Shown in pieces: positions 18,687 to 28,346 of a stretch of DNA of 64,000 nucleotides. The position numbers and the translations under genes were made by a program. The stretch spans positions 248,001-312,000 of the forward strand of contig OZ240237.1 of NCBI GenBank assembly GCA_965198025.1, given 5' to 3'. Position 1 is the stretch's first letter. Every line of letters starts with the position of its first letter. The notes under the pieces are model-generated. The model was not told the origin of the DNA, searched no databases, and was given only the letters and a program-made list of their open reading frames with translations. The stretch is from CAYWWM01 sp965198025 (GTDB lineage Bacteria; Acidobacteriota; Terriglobia; 2-12-FULL-54-10).

Positions 18687-20288
18687 ATGCGGAACACACA
18701 CGTAGCTGTTCTATTGATCGCGATGATATCTGCGGCTGCAGCCGGCGATCGCTTTCTAGCCCAGACGAACGATGGCCAAGAGCAGGAGAGAGATTATCCT
18801 CGGCCGCGATACGCTGAATTTGTGACGGATCTCTCTCAGGAACAGCTGATGTATCTGGCTCGGCAGCAAGCCCGGCAAACTGAATCGCGAAATGGCCGAC
18901 TGGGGGTTATCGAACCCGGCAAGAAGGGATTGATCACACTCAATGAAAGGCAAGACATGGATATCATCCATGCGGTCATTCAGGGTTTGAGAGAACGGGG
19001 GGCCGATGCCGACTACATCTATACAGTCGATTTGCTGGAAAAATATGGTTACCCCCAGTACTACGCAGAGCCCGATTACAGGCCGGATCTGATAACGGAA
19101 GCACCCATGGAGATGTTGCTGCGAGGAATAGAGAAATACTCGCTCAAGCAGGAAAACTTCACTGCGGCTGCCTGGGATGAACTCCCCCCCGGAGGACGTG
19201 AGATACTGGAAGAAACTCGCAAACGGTACCATGTGCGCAATGCTGTATTGAAATCCTATCTCGATGAACACCCGGAGTACGACTATGTCTTCATCGACTG
19301 GTTTAGTGGCGGTCCGCATATTCAAGAAATGACTCGTCTTTACGGACGAAAGTTTCACCTGGGGTGGCGGATTCCAAACAAGGCCAAGCTGGTGGAAGAA
19401 GGATCCATTCCCAAGGAAGTGTGGCGCGCCTTGGAACAGAAAGTATTGGATGTAATTCCTTGGATACGCCACGTGAGGGTGACAGATCCCGAAGGTACGG
19501 ATGTCGAGTTTTCCATCTCCAGCGAGGATGCAGCTATCTGGAGGAGGTCGGCGTTCCTTGTGGATTATATGCGCCTCTATCCGCTGCAGGCGGGTCGTTG
19601 GGTCTACCGCAATTTTGGGCTCAAGAAGATAATCGTACCGAAGACGAATGGAATCATTGCTGGAACAAATGGGAATGACGGCATCGTGATACCACATTTA
19701 AAACTCACCATTGAAGATGGATTGGTTGTCAAGGTCGAGGGAGGCGGAATACAGGGCTTCCTTATGGAGAATATCCGCGAAAAGTACAAGGACGCCCACC
19801 TACCGTATTTCCCACGCCCTGGCTGGCTCTGGGTTTTTCAGATGTCAACTGCCGTCAATCCGAAAGGATCGCGCAGCATGAGTTGGGCCTTTGGGCCAGA
19901 GCTGTATATGCCTGAAATCCTGGAATACAGCGAAAGACACAATGTTCCGGTAACTCACGATTTCCACTTTGGACAGAGATTTGCCACCTATGAGGCGACG
20001 GTTACAGGTGGAAGAAAGGTGAGAATCAGGGACAAAGGGCACTTGGTTGCGCTGGATGATCCTGAGGTTCGGGCGATCGCAAGCAAGTACGGCGATCCCG
20101 ATGATATATTGCGGGAGGAATCAGCGGTTCCCATTCCTGGCATCAATGCTCCGGGTGACTATTGGGAAGATTACGCCAATGATACTGTTGCATATTGGCT
20201 AAACCAACGCGAGGAAAGAAATTCCGGAAGATCACCCTATCTAGTCAAAGTGTTGTCGTTGCAGTTGCGCAATTTTGAAGATCGGTAA
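18687..20288 (+). CDS. exported M29 aminopeptidase / NicX-like metalloprotein
   Basis: 533 residues with a predicted signal peptide (VAVLLIAMISAAAAG). The central part resembles the M29 aminopeptidase family and its relative 2,5-dihydroxypyridine 5,6-dioxygenase. The phrase VRVTDPEGTDVEFSI is typical, followed by GNDGIVIPHLKLTIEDGLVVKVEGG and a late HDFHFG that could supply metal ligands. Distinguishing peptidase from dioxygenase is not possible from sequence alone. An AGGGG ribosome site lies 11 nt before ATG 18687. It is placed between heme-propeller protein 3 (96 bp upstream) and the ABC permease (60 bp downstream), so all three may be cotranscribed. An exported member of this family is unusual. 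Confidence 0.6.
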   Translation: MRNTHVAVLLIAMISAAAAGDRFLAQTNDGQEQERDYPRPRYAEFVTDLSQEQLMYLARQQARQTESRNGRLGVIEPGKKGLITLNERQDMDIIHAVIQGLRERGADADYIYTVDLLEKYGYPQYYAEPDYRPDLITEAPMEMLLRGIEKYSLKQENFTAAAWDELPPGGREILEETRKRYHVRNAVLKSYLDEHPEYDYVFIDWFSGGPHIQEMTRLYGRKFHLGWRIPNKAKLVEEGSIPKEVWRALEQKVLDVIPWIRHVRVTDPEGTDVEFSISSEDAAIWRRSAFLVDYMRLYPLQAGRWVYRNFGLKKIIVPKTNGIIAGTNGNDGIVIPHLKLTIEDGLVVKVEGGGIQGFLMENIREKYKDAHLPYFPRPGWLWVFQMSTAVNPKGSRSMSWAFGPELYMPEILEYSERHNVPVTHDFHFGQRFATYEATVTGGRKVRIRDKGHLVALDDPEVRAIASKYGDPDDILREESAVPIPGINAPGDYWEDYANDTVAYWLNQREERNSGRSPYLVKVLSLQLRNFEDR

Positions 20289-20348
20289 GCTCTGCAAATC
20301 ATTGATGAATTGCGTAAGGGCAGAAGACAGGAGTGCGGCAATAGCGAA

Positions 20349-23303
20349 ATGAAACATCCATTCTGGCTTCTTCTGCGAGTAGTTGGACGGAAAGCGTTCC
20401 TGGCATTTTTCCTAGTTACCTTTTTCGTGGTGGCAATTCTCTCAGCCACCAACGTGGTGTCGAAATACGCACTGAAATCGTACACGGAAGATCAAATCGA
20501 CAGAATTAAGTGGGATGCCATCGCATATCAAGCCGCACCTGTCCCGGAAGTGGCACTTGCGAAAGAAGACATTTCGGCGATTACAGGAGTTAACTCCGTA
20601 GTAGACGTCGGCAGCATGAAGCTCGGACTGGGCACTTTTATACATGTGGACGTAGAGCACGAGCGAACGCAAATACCCTGGTTCATGATGCTCGCTTCGG
20701 AGGACCCATCTCTTCTTCCTCCCGATATTCGGCCCGAAGACGGCGAAACAGTGACGGCTCTCGTCGGTTCGCAAACGATGGTGGGCTCCTACATGAACAG
20801 ACTGATCTCGGGAAATACAATCGGTGTTTTTCACGAGAATCCCTTTGAGCCCGGGGAACCGGCGAAACTCTTTGAAGCTAGGATTGAGCGAATTTCCAAT
20901 CCAGAACGCCTGGAAATAGTGAAGTATTTCCTGGATGAGTTTGGTTCGGCGACATTCATTCCGGATGGATCGTTATTTGTCGTAACCCCTAAGGAAACCT
21001 TTGATCGGGAGTTGCCCGGCATCACTCGACTGATTTACGACCTGTCTAAACCTCAGCCTATCCTGGGAGGAGAGGATGGGGCAGGTCAGACGGAGCCCTC
21101 GGAAGAGAATATGGGCGCCATGCTGATCCAAGAGTTTATGCATTTGATTCACGTCGACCGGGGGCAATTGGTTACGGGCTGGGATTTGGACTCCAGCTAC
21201 CGGAGAGCCTCTAGTTTGGTTGCGGAGATCCAGTCTGCAGCAACGGCCGTCAGCTTTGACAGTTTTGTAAACAGTGAGTTAGTCGCCACACTGGAAAAGA
21301 TGGCTCAGGTTTCCCAATTGATTGGTTTGTTGACCATCTTGGTGTCATTTCCGGTGTTATGGCTGACGTGGCTCTTTGCTAGCAGTCTGGCCAATTTGAT
21401 CATTTTGAACCAACGACGGTTGATCGGGCTTTTGCGTCTTCGCGGCGTGTCGTATGCTTCCGTTCGGAAGGCTCTCTTAGCTGCCATCGGAGCTGCTGGA
21501 ATATTGGGAGGATTCTCAGGCACTCTGGTGGGCACTCTCTTGCCGTATATGTTGTATCGAATATACGGCGTGGAGATCCCTCTCCGTCTTCTTTTCACGA
21601 CCATTCAGGAGCCGTGGGTTTTGGTGACCTTCATCCTTCTGGGGACAGGGTTCGGTTTAGCAGCCGGCATGAGGGTTACAAACTACATGGAGAAGATAAC
21701 CCCGCTGGAGGCTTCGCGGCGAGTGGCTTCCTCGGAAGAACAAGAGTTTCGATACGAATTCACGAAGTTTCAGTTGTTGTGTCTGATTCTGGGTGGGGCG
21801 AAGATGTTTGCCTGGATGACCGGATACATGCCGCAGACCGCGTCACTGGGGGCGGTAGACAACATTTTGAATTTCGTAGGGGCATCGGCCTTTCTTTACG
21901 GTTTTGCCGCCTTCATTGTGTCCAAGCGGGACCGTCTCGGGGCCGTTTTGGGAGTCGTGGTCGGTCCTTTGGCAAAAGACCTGAAGTGGTTTGCGGTCAG
22001 AAGCATGTTGGTGCGCCCTCACCGAGTAATGATCGTCATTCTCATGTCCGCGCTCACATTCGGGGTGGTGGTGTATCCGGAGATTACGTCAAGGTCCTTT
22101 TATGATAAGACCGTGCGGGCTTTGAGACTGAACTTGGGATCGGACATCGCGATTCGCTTCGACGCTTTTTCGCTAGCGGAAGGTGAAGTCTCCCAAAAGC
22201 CAATTGGACAATACATTGAAGTTGTTGGAGAAAAACTGGCACGTGCGGAGGAGCAAATTCGATCGATTGAAGCGATTCGGGATGTGAGTGCCCTTTATCA
22301 GTTTTCGATCCCGGGAAGCTTTTACATCGCCGGCCAGAATTATCTGCAACTCTACTTGATGGAGAGGCCTGATGAATTCCTAAGAAATATTTACTACGAA
22401 GATGAACTGAGCGTGGAGATGCCTTTCCGCGAGCAACTGGAGAGGATGGGGAAAGAGGAAATCCTGGTTTCCCAAGGTTTCCGTGCCAGCTACGACGCGA
22501 ACGGGTCGGACCGGTTGAGCCTTGGCCGAGGGGATGGCGGCGAGGATATTGAAGTGACGGTTGCAGGCACGATTCGCCTCTTGCCAGGGCTGTCTCAACT
22601 GATGATGCAGGACCGGGAATCTTTCACATCGGCATCGATTGAGTTCATCAACTCCATATCCCGCACACAGCCATACGTCGTGGGGAGATTGGACGCCGAC
22701 AACATTCCGAAGGTGGAGGGGCTGTTGACGAATGCAATCCTCCATGTGGGCGCCAATGGCGCCCCCGGAGCTGTGTTGGACGAACTGGTGAGATTCCGTG
22801 ATGAAGGATTGATTCCGGCCTTTGCCGATATTTACACGGAGGCGACGCAACGGGAGAGGCTGAGCAGTGATATGTTTGTCTACATGGCGTTGGAGGATAT
22901 CAAGGTCTTCATGGTTGGAGGCATTCTGGTTGCCATAGCGGGCCTAATGGCCATCTCCATGGTGAATTTCATGGAAAGGAAAAGAACGTTCGCTCTTCTT
23001 CGCCTCCGTGGCGCGCCACCTCGGAAACTCAGGAGGGTGATTCTCGCCGATCTGGTCGGACCGCTATTGGTGGGAGCGCTGATTGGAGTCCCGGTAGGGA
23101 TTCTGACCGGCTATGGCTTAACGAACGCAATCTTTGCGCTTCCGAGAGCAGCCTCTATCTTGCAGATTCTGCCCGTTCACCTGACCTTGAGTTGGCTGGT
23201 GGGAGCTATCGTCTTTGGCCTGTTAGCGGTCTTTCTTGTTTCCTCCTTGCTGTTAAGCCGATGGGAGTTTCAAAAAACGGCCCGCGAAGCAATCGGAGAC
23301 TAA
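20349..23303 (+). CDS. ABC transporter permease with two FtsX-like domains
   Basis: 984-residue inner-membrane protein of the MacB/FtsX/LolCE type. An N-terminal membrane segment (FLAFFLVTFFVVAIL) is followed by a large extracytoplasmic domain. A first FtsX core lies around residues 320-440 (LIGLLTILVSFPVLWLTWLF, RRLIGLLRLRGVS). A second extracytoplasmic domain and a second FtsX core near the C-terminus follow (MVGGILVAIAGLMAISMV, RKRTFALLRLRGAPPRKLRRV). The ATG at 20349 is preferred to a TTG 39 nt earlier because the hydrophobic signal starts right after it. Its likely ATPase is the convergent gene 53 bp downstream. Such transporters move lipoproteins, peptides or lipids, or transmit force across the envelope. 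Substrate unknown. Confidence 0.85.
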   Translation: MKHPFWLLLRVVGRKAFLAFFLVTFFVVAILSATNVVSKYALKSYTEDQIDRIKWDAIAYQAAPVPEVALAKEDISAITGVNSVVDVGSMKLGLGTFIHVDVEHERTQIPWFMMLASEDPSLLPPDIRPEDGETVTALVGSQTMVGSYMNRLISGNTIGVFHENPFEPGEPAKLFEARIERISNPERLEIVKYFLDEFGSATFIPDGSLFVVTPKETFDRELPGITRLIYDLSKPQPILGGEDGAGQTEPSEENMGAMLIQEFMHLIHVDRGQLVTGWDLDSSYRRASSLVAEIQSAATAVSFDSFVNSELVATLEKMAQVSQLIGLLTILVSFPVLWLTWLFASSLANLIILNQRRLIGLLRLRGVSYASVRKALLAAIGAAGILGGFSGTLVGTLLPYMLYRIYGVEIPLRLLFTTIQEPWVLVTFILLGTGFGLAAGMRVTNYMEKITPLEASRRVASSEEQEFRYEFTKFQLLCLILGGAKMFAWMTGYMPQTASLGAVDNILNFVGASAFLYGFAAFIVSKRDRLGAVLGVVVGPLAKDLKWFAVRSMLVRPHRVMIVILMSALTFGVVVYPEITSRSFYDKTVRALRLNLGSDIAIRFDAFSLAEGEVSQKPIGQYIEVVGEKLARAEEQIRSIEAIRDVSALYQFSIPGSFYIAGQNYLQLYLMERPDEFLRNIYYEDELSVEMPFREQLERMGKEEILVSQGFRASYDANGSDRLSLGRGDGGEDIEVTVAGTIRLLPGLSQLMMQDRESFTSASIEFINSISRTQPYVVGRLDADNIPKVEGLLTNAILHVGANGAPGAVLDELVRFRDEGLIPAFADIYTEATQRERLSSDMFVYMALEDIKVFMVGGILVAIAGLMAISMVNFMERKRTFALLRLRGAPPRKLRRVILADLVGPLLVGALIGVPVGILTGYGLTNAIFALPRAASILQILPVHLTLSWLVGAIVFGLLAVFLVSSLLLSRWEFQKTAREAIGD

Positions 23304-23355
23304 GTGAAATATCTGGGAGGCTGGCAAACGACGAGCCGGATTCCCGCATAGATTT

Positions 23356-24111
23356 CTAGGAATCGAACCGGCCATCTACCATTGTATGTACTTTGTGCAC
23401 CCGTTCGGCCACCCGGGGATCGTGGGTAGCAAAAAAAACAGTTTTGCCGTGAGCGGTAGCCAATGATACGAGCAGGTTGGTTATCGCCAATGCATTGCGT
23501 GTGTCCAAATTTCCCGTGGCTTCATCACCCAGAATTAATACCGGATCGTTTACCAGCGCAACCGCGATGGCGACTCTTTGCTGCTCACCGCCGCTCATCT
23601 CATCCGGTTTCTTGCGCCAATGGTCTGAGGTGCCGACTAACTTCAGCAGGGCCATTGCCCGATCTTCTCTCTCTTCTTTGGGAACTCCGGCCAGCGTCAT
23701 GTCGAGCTCCAAGTTCTCTCGAGCCGTTAAGCTTGGGATCAGATTGAAGAATTGGAAAACAAACCCGACCTTGTGCAACCTGTAATTCTCCAGTCGCCGC
23801 TCTGAGAACTTCGCTATGTCTTCATTTCCGACCACGATTGACCCCGTGTCCGGAGCGTCGACTCCACCGATGAGATTCAGTAATGTCGTTTTTCCACAAC
23901 CACTGACTCCAGCTACTGCCACCGGTTCGCCGGCTTCGAGGTCCAGATCGACACTCCGCAAGGCGGGAACCTTGGTGGTGCCCATCTGATACGATTTCTT
24001 CACTCCCCGAATCGTGATTCTCATTCCCTTGGACTGGAATAGATTATTGGTTCCCACTCTGCTGGCCCCCTCGTTCGGCTGAACCGTGGATTCGCCTCTA
24101 GAGGTTAGCAT
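23356..24111 (-). CDS. LolD/MacB-type ABC transporter ATPase
   Basis: 251-residue ATP-binding subunit. Walker A is GVSGCGKT (68-75). The Q-loop is FVFQFFNLIPSLT. The signature is SGGEQQR (from 173) and Walker B ends LILGDEATGNLD (D196, E197), where the usual DEP is DEA. The H-loop is FFATHD. The family normally pairs with an FtsX-type permease, and such a permease ends 53 bp away on the opposite strand. This convergent arrangement is unusual because these partners normally form one operon. The first 29 residues are poorly conserved and no good ribosome site is seen before 24111, so ATG 24024 is a possible alternative start. Confidence 0.9.
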   Translation of the reverse strand: MLTSRGESTVQPNEGASRVGTNNLFQSKGMRITIRGVKKSYQMGTTKVPALRSVDLDLEAGEPVAVAGVSGCGKTTLLNLIGGVDAPDTGSIVVGNEDIAKFSERRLENYRLHKVGFVFQFFNLIPSLTARENLELDMTLAGVPKEEREDRAMALLKLVGTSDHWRKKPDEMSGGEQQRVAIAVALVNDPVLILGDEATGNLDTRNALAITNLLVSLATAHGKTVFFATHDPRVAERVHKVHTMVDGRFDS

Positions 24112-24549
24112 GAATTACGTTGATACCATATTCTCCGAGACTCCCAAAGGAAGCAACGCCCAAGGGCAATGAGTTGCCAATGGAGCTGGGAGACTTAGCA
24201 CCGCACACACAGAGAGTTCTCCGGGAGAGGATAGAGCATGACTCTCAGCGCTCCACAAGGATCTGTGAAGGATGGAATCCATTCGAGACCATCTACCGAA
24301 GTCTATCCAGTCCCTTTTGTTGCGCAGCGACTTCCGGGCAAAGTCTGCCTTAAAATGGTCCTCGCAGATTGATCTGGAAATGCATTCCTCGCACTACGGC
24401 TGGATTTCCCATGCACGCAGTATGGACGATCAATAGAATCTAACCATATTATACGAAATTTAATAAGCGTGGAGGCGGGCCCCTTTCCCAATAGAATGGA
24501 TCTCGTTCCGTTGTCAAAGGAACTTTCCCGATTCGAGGGAACTCACGCG
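24112..24549. other. divergent intergenic region
   Basis: 438 bases between the ABC ATPase (minus) and the DUF5916 gene (plus). A weak promoter-like pair, TGGACG at 24423 and TATTAT at 24447 with 18-nt spacing, points to the plus-strand gene. Nothing else was recognised. Confidence 0.4.
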
Positions 24550-26799
24550 ATGAATCACAACCACTCTCTCGGCGCGATATCCCTCATATTCCTCTTCCTC
24601 AACTTTCTCGTGGTCGACGCAAGACCACTGGCGGCCGCGCGGCTTCAGGAGCCCGATTTGCCCGAGGACACGGGTTCTGCGATAGTGACTCCAATAGCGT
24701 CGGAAATCATCGTTGACGGAGTGCTTGACGAACCTGAATGGCAGACCGCGCCGAAGATCGGTGAGTTGACACAGAGAGAACCGGCGAACGGAGAAGGACC
24801 GACCGAGCGGACGGAAGTCACGCTCCTCCGAGATCGTGACTATCTTTACATCGGAGTCATGTGCTTCGACTCCGACCCGGACGGCATCATCGGAACCCAA
24901 ATGGCGCGCGACGCCAATCTGGGCTCCGATGACCGGATCGAGATCGTACTTGACACGTACCGCGACCGGCGCAACGCCTTTTACTTTGCCACGAATCCCG
25001 CCGGCGCCCTCGTCGACGGCCTTCTGTTCGCTAACGGTCAGTCGAACATGGACTGGGACGCCATCTGGGACGTGCGGATCAGCCGCACGGACCTGGGCTG
25101 GTCCGCCGAGTTTGCGATTCCGTTCAAGAGTCTGAGCTTCGCGGCCGGACAGACAGAATGGGGATTCAACATCGCCCGCCGAATCCAGCGGAAGTTGGAA
25201 GAGGATCGCTGGTCGGGAGCGCGCCTGGAAACCGCGTTCCAGCAAGTGTCGGAAGCGGGTGAAATCACCAACTTAGAAGGCATCACGCAAGGCATAGGCC
25301 TGGATATTCGCCCTTTCGTGGCCGGGCGCTGGCTTCATGCCAGCATCGACGGGAATAATACGGTCACCGGCCGCCCGGGACTCGACATGTTCTACAACTT
25401 CAGCTCCAATCTGAAATTGTCGGTAACCGCGAACACGGATTTTGGCGAAACGGAAGTGGACACGCGCCAGATCAATCTCTCCCGTTTCTCGTTGTTCTTT
25501 CCGGAAAAGAGAACGTTCTTTCTCGAGGATGCCGGAATCTTTGCTTTTTCCAACACTTCCGTGAGAGGACCGGCGTTCCTCAACCCTCCCCGGTTCGAGG
25601 TCATCCCGTTTTTCAGCCGCCGGATCGGGCTCCTTGCAGGATCCGAAATACCGATCGATTTTGGGGCCAAGCTCACCAGCCGGGTCGGTCGTACTGAGAT
25701 GGGTGTGCTCCAGATGCGCACCCGGAACGCGGGGATCACGTCCGCAAAGAACTTTCTTGTTGGACGCGCCAAAGTCAACTTCCTGGAGCAGTCTTACATC
25801 GGCGGCATCGTTACGGATGGGAATCCGGCGCTCCCGATATCGAGCCAGACCTTCGGAGCCGACCTGCGTCTTGCGACCTCCCGGTTTCTCGGCGATTCCA
25901 AGAATCTCATTTTCAACACCTATGCTCTGAAGAGCCGAAACGGAGGGACTTCCGATCGCGACATGTCCTATGGTGTGTCGTTGGAATACCCGAACGATCT
26001 CGTTGAGATGGAATTCACGTTGCGCGAGGTGCAGGAAAATTTCAGGCCGAGTCTGGGTTTCGTTGGACGCAGCAATCTGCGGCTCCTCAGGGTCGGAGGC
26101 CGGTACAATCCGCGACCCGAGAATTTTCTGGATCTCCAACAGATGTTCATGGGCGTGTTCTACACGCGGTTTACTCGGCTGGACAATGGAGAAGTCGAGA
26201 GCTGGAATCTGCACTTCCCAGGGCCGATCGACTGGCACTTCAGGTCAGGTGACGCACTACATGCGGTGTTCTGGCCCAGCGTCGTGTATGAGCGATTGTT
26301 TGTGCCGTTCGAGATTTTTCCCGGAGTCGTTCTCCCTCCCGGCGAATACCAATTTACGCGCTTGAGGAGTCGTGCAACGACCGCCAGCAAGCGTCGGCTT
26401 GCCGCGGGCTTCGTGTGGGTACTAGGCAACTACTGGTCCGGGACCGCCCACGAGTTGGGCACTGAGCTCACCTACAAGGTCCCCCCCTGGTTTACGGTGA
26501 GTCTCAACACCCACCAAACGTTCGCCCGATTGCCGGAAGGCAATTTCGTCGCCCGAATCTTCACCTTGCAGGCAAACTACGCTGCTTCGCCGTTCCTGTC
26601 GTTTTCCAACCTCGTTCAATACGACAACGAGTCGCGGAATCTCGGTTGGCAGAGTCGTGTCCGATGGACGTTGCGGCCCGGCGACGACTTTTTTTTCGTC
26701 TTCAGCCAAGGATGGGTTCAAGACCCGGAAGATGCTTATCGATTCGGAGCCCAGGGAAGCAAAGTCTCGGCAAAGTTCCAGTACACGTTCCGTTATTGA
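24550..26799 (+). CDS. DUF5916 outer-membrane protein with CBM9-like N-terminal domain
   Basis: 749 residues from the ATG at 24550 (GAGGGAA upstream). A signal peptide leads to a carbohydrate-binding-module-9-like domain (IIVDGVLDEPEW, then LLRDRDYLYIGVMCFD, and LGSDDRIEIVLDTYRD). A DUF5916 beta-barrel-like region follows (FFPEKRTFFLEDAGIF, then many alternating strands), ending in an aromatic C-terminus (FQYTFRY) typical of outer-membrane proteins. The family is widespread in Bacteroidota and Acidobacteriota, but its function is not known. It stands alone; the next gene begins 208 bp later in the same direction. Confidence 0.85.
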   Translation: MNHNHSLGAISLIFLFLNFLVVDARPLAAARLQEPDLPEDTGSAIVTPIASEIIVDGVLDEPEWQTAPKIGELTQREPANGEGPTERTEVTLLRDRDYLYIGVMCFDSDPDGIIGTQMARDANLGSDDRIEIVLDTYRDRRNAFYFATNPAGALVDGLLFANGQSNMDWDAIWDVRISRTDLGWSAEFAIPFKSLSFAAGQTEWGFNIARRIQRKLEEDRWSGARLETAFQQVSEAGEITNLEGITQGIGLDIRPFVAGRWLHASIDGNNTVTGRPGLDMFYNFSSNLKLSVTANTDFGETEVDTRQINLSRFSLFFPEKRTFFLEDAGIFAFSNTSVRGPAFLNPPRFEVIPFFSRRIGLLAGSEIPIDFGAKLTSRVGRTEMGVLQMRTRNAGITSAKNFLVGRAKVNFLEQSYIGGIVTDGNPALPISSQTFGADLRLATSRFLGDSKNLIFNTYALKSRNGGTSDRDMSYGVSLEYPNDLVEMEFTLREVQENFRPSLGFVGRSNLRLLRVGGRYNPRPENFLDLQQMFMGVFYTRFTRLDNGEVESWNLHFPGPIDWHFRSGDALHAVFWPSVVYERLFVPFEIFPGVVLPPGEYQFTRLRSRATTASKRRLAAGFVWVLGNYWSGTAHELGTELTYKVPPWFTVSLNTHQTFARLPEGNFVARIFTLQANYAASPFLSFSNLVQYDNESRNLGWQSRVRWTLRPGDDFFFVFSQGWVQDPEDAYRFGAQGSKVSAKFQYTFRY

Positions 26800-27007
26800 A
26801 CAAATTGCCGCGCAGGCGGAGAGGCGTGCCGTGCCACGGACATGAAGCTGAAGCGCGAGGTGGCTCGGTAAAGCTGACGTCGGAACAATCCCGAGGCGAA
26901 TTCAGCGACGATCTGGCGACGATAATGGAGGTATGCTAGTCCCGTGACAGCCGGGCTGTACCCAGCTTTCGTGTTGTTCGGACCATACATCCAGAGCGGA
27001 GGATTCC

Positions 27008-28084
27008 ATGTCGCAAACAAGAGCAAGCTGGCTTTTTGTCGTAGCCGCGGTGGTCGCGGCCTGGCCGGTGGGACTGCCCGCGCAGAACAGAAACGCGCCC
27101 ATGGCACGATGGTGGGAACCTACCAACAACCTCCCGAATCCCTGGGTTGGGCAGGTGCTGTCCCTCCCTGACGGTCGGAACTGGGGTTCCACGGCCGGGG
27201 TCGACGTCGATCCGACGAACGGTACCGTCTGGATTATCGATCGATGCGGTTCTAACAGCTGCGTTGGCTCGGATCTGGATCCGATCCTCCAGTACGATGC
27301 GAGTGGCACGTTCCTGAAGAGCTTCGGCAGTGGGATGTTTGCCTTTCCCCACGGCATCCACGTCGATCTGGACGGGAACGTCTGGGTGACTGATCCGCTG
27401 CCGCCGGATGGGAGAGGGGCAGGCGGGAATGTTGGTCAACAGGTCACGAAGTTTAGTCCGAACGGTGAAGTCCTCATGGCATTGGGGACGAAGACGGTGA
27501 CAGGGAGGGGCACGAACACGTTCAGTTCGCCCTCCGATGTCGTTGTCGGCAGAAACGGCGACATCTTCGTGGCGGATGGACATGCCGAGGGCACCAATGA
27601 ACGCATCGTGAAGTTCGATCGGAACGGAAAGTACATCCAGGAGTGGGGGGTCCCGGGCTTTGGACCTTGCGGAAGCAACCAGTTCTCAAGCCTTCATGCG
27701 CTGGAGATCGACTCGCAGGGCAGGCTGTTCGTCGGGGATCGCGACAACAACCGCATTCAGATCTTCGACCAAGATGGCAACTTCCTGGAATGCTGGTTCC
27801 AGTTCGGACGCCCAAGCGGGATCCACATCGACGCCAACGACACCATCTACGTCGCTGACTCCGAATCGAGGACCGATGCTCCCGACTATGGCGGCCCTCC
27901 GAGCCCGTTCATGCGCGGGATCCGGGTGGGAAGCGCGAGGGATGGCTCCGTGAAGTATTTCATTCCGGACCCAGACCCCAGAGGTGGCAGCAGCGCAGCG
28001 GAAGGGGTTGCCGCCACTGACGACGGCATCATCTTTGGCGCAGAAGTGGGCCCACGCCAAGTAGTGCGCTACGAGCGACAATAG
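27008..28084 (+). CDS. secreted NHL-repeat beta-propeller protein, paralog of 2353-3447
   Basis: 358 residues with a signal peptide (..WPVGLPAQ) and a GGAGG ribosome site just before ATG 27008. It shares with its paralog a motif series of RNWGS, DRCGSNSCVGSD, FGSGMFAFPHGIHVD and LFVGDRDNNRIQIFD. The blades are spaced as in six-bladed propellers of the amidating-lyase/NHL group. Enzymatic residues cannot be assigned with confidence. The genetic context differs from the first copy: it follows a DUF5916 gene and no TonB receptor is adjacent. Confidence 0.85.
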   Translation: MSQTRASWLFVVAAVVAAWPVGLPAQNRNAPMARWWEPTNNLPNPWVGQVLSLPDGRNWGSTAGVDVDPTNGTVWIIDRCGSNSCVGSDLDPILQYDASGTFLKSFGSGMFAFPHGIHVDLDGNVWVTDPLPPDGRGAGGNVGQQVTKFSPNGEVLMALGTKTVTGRGTNTFSSPSDVVVGRNGDIFVADGHAEGTNERIVKFDRNGKYIQEWGVPGFGPCGSNQFSSLHALEIDSQGRLFVGDRDNNRIQIFDQDGNFLECWFQFGRPSGIHIDANDTIYVADSESRTDAPDYGGPPSPFMRGIRVGSARDGSVKYFIPDPDPRGGSSAAEGVAATDDGIIFGAEVGPRQVVRYERQ

Positions 28085-28346
28085 AGTGGACGAACCGTGT
28101 GGGGCCGGAAAGCCGTAAACTCTTCTTCCGATGGAGCGTTGCCGGTCTACGGATGCCCGCAGTGGATGGCGTCCTCTCCCCACGCAGCATGGCCGTAATC
28201 CTCCGCTAGCTGTATCGACCATACTTGCTGCGGCCGCTGTTGAAACGAACAAACCGCAAGCTTCCGGTGACGGCGTGCGAACTTACTGACTCGGGAAAAC
28301 GTGCAGCCGCCTAAAATAGCCATCCTCCCTGGGAGGAACTCCCTTG

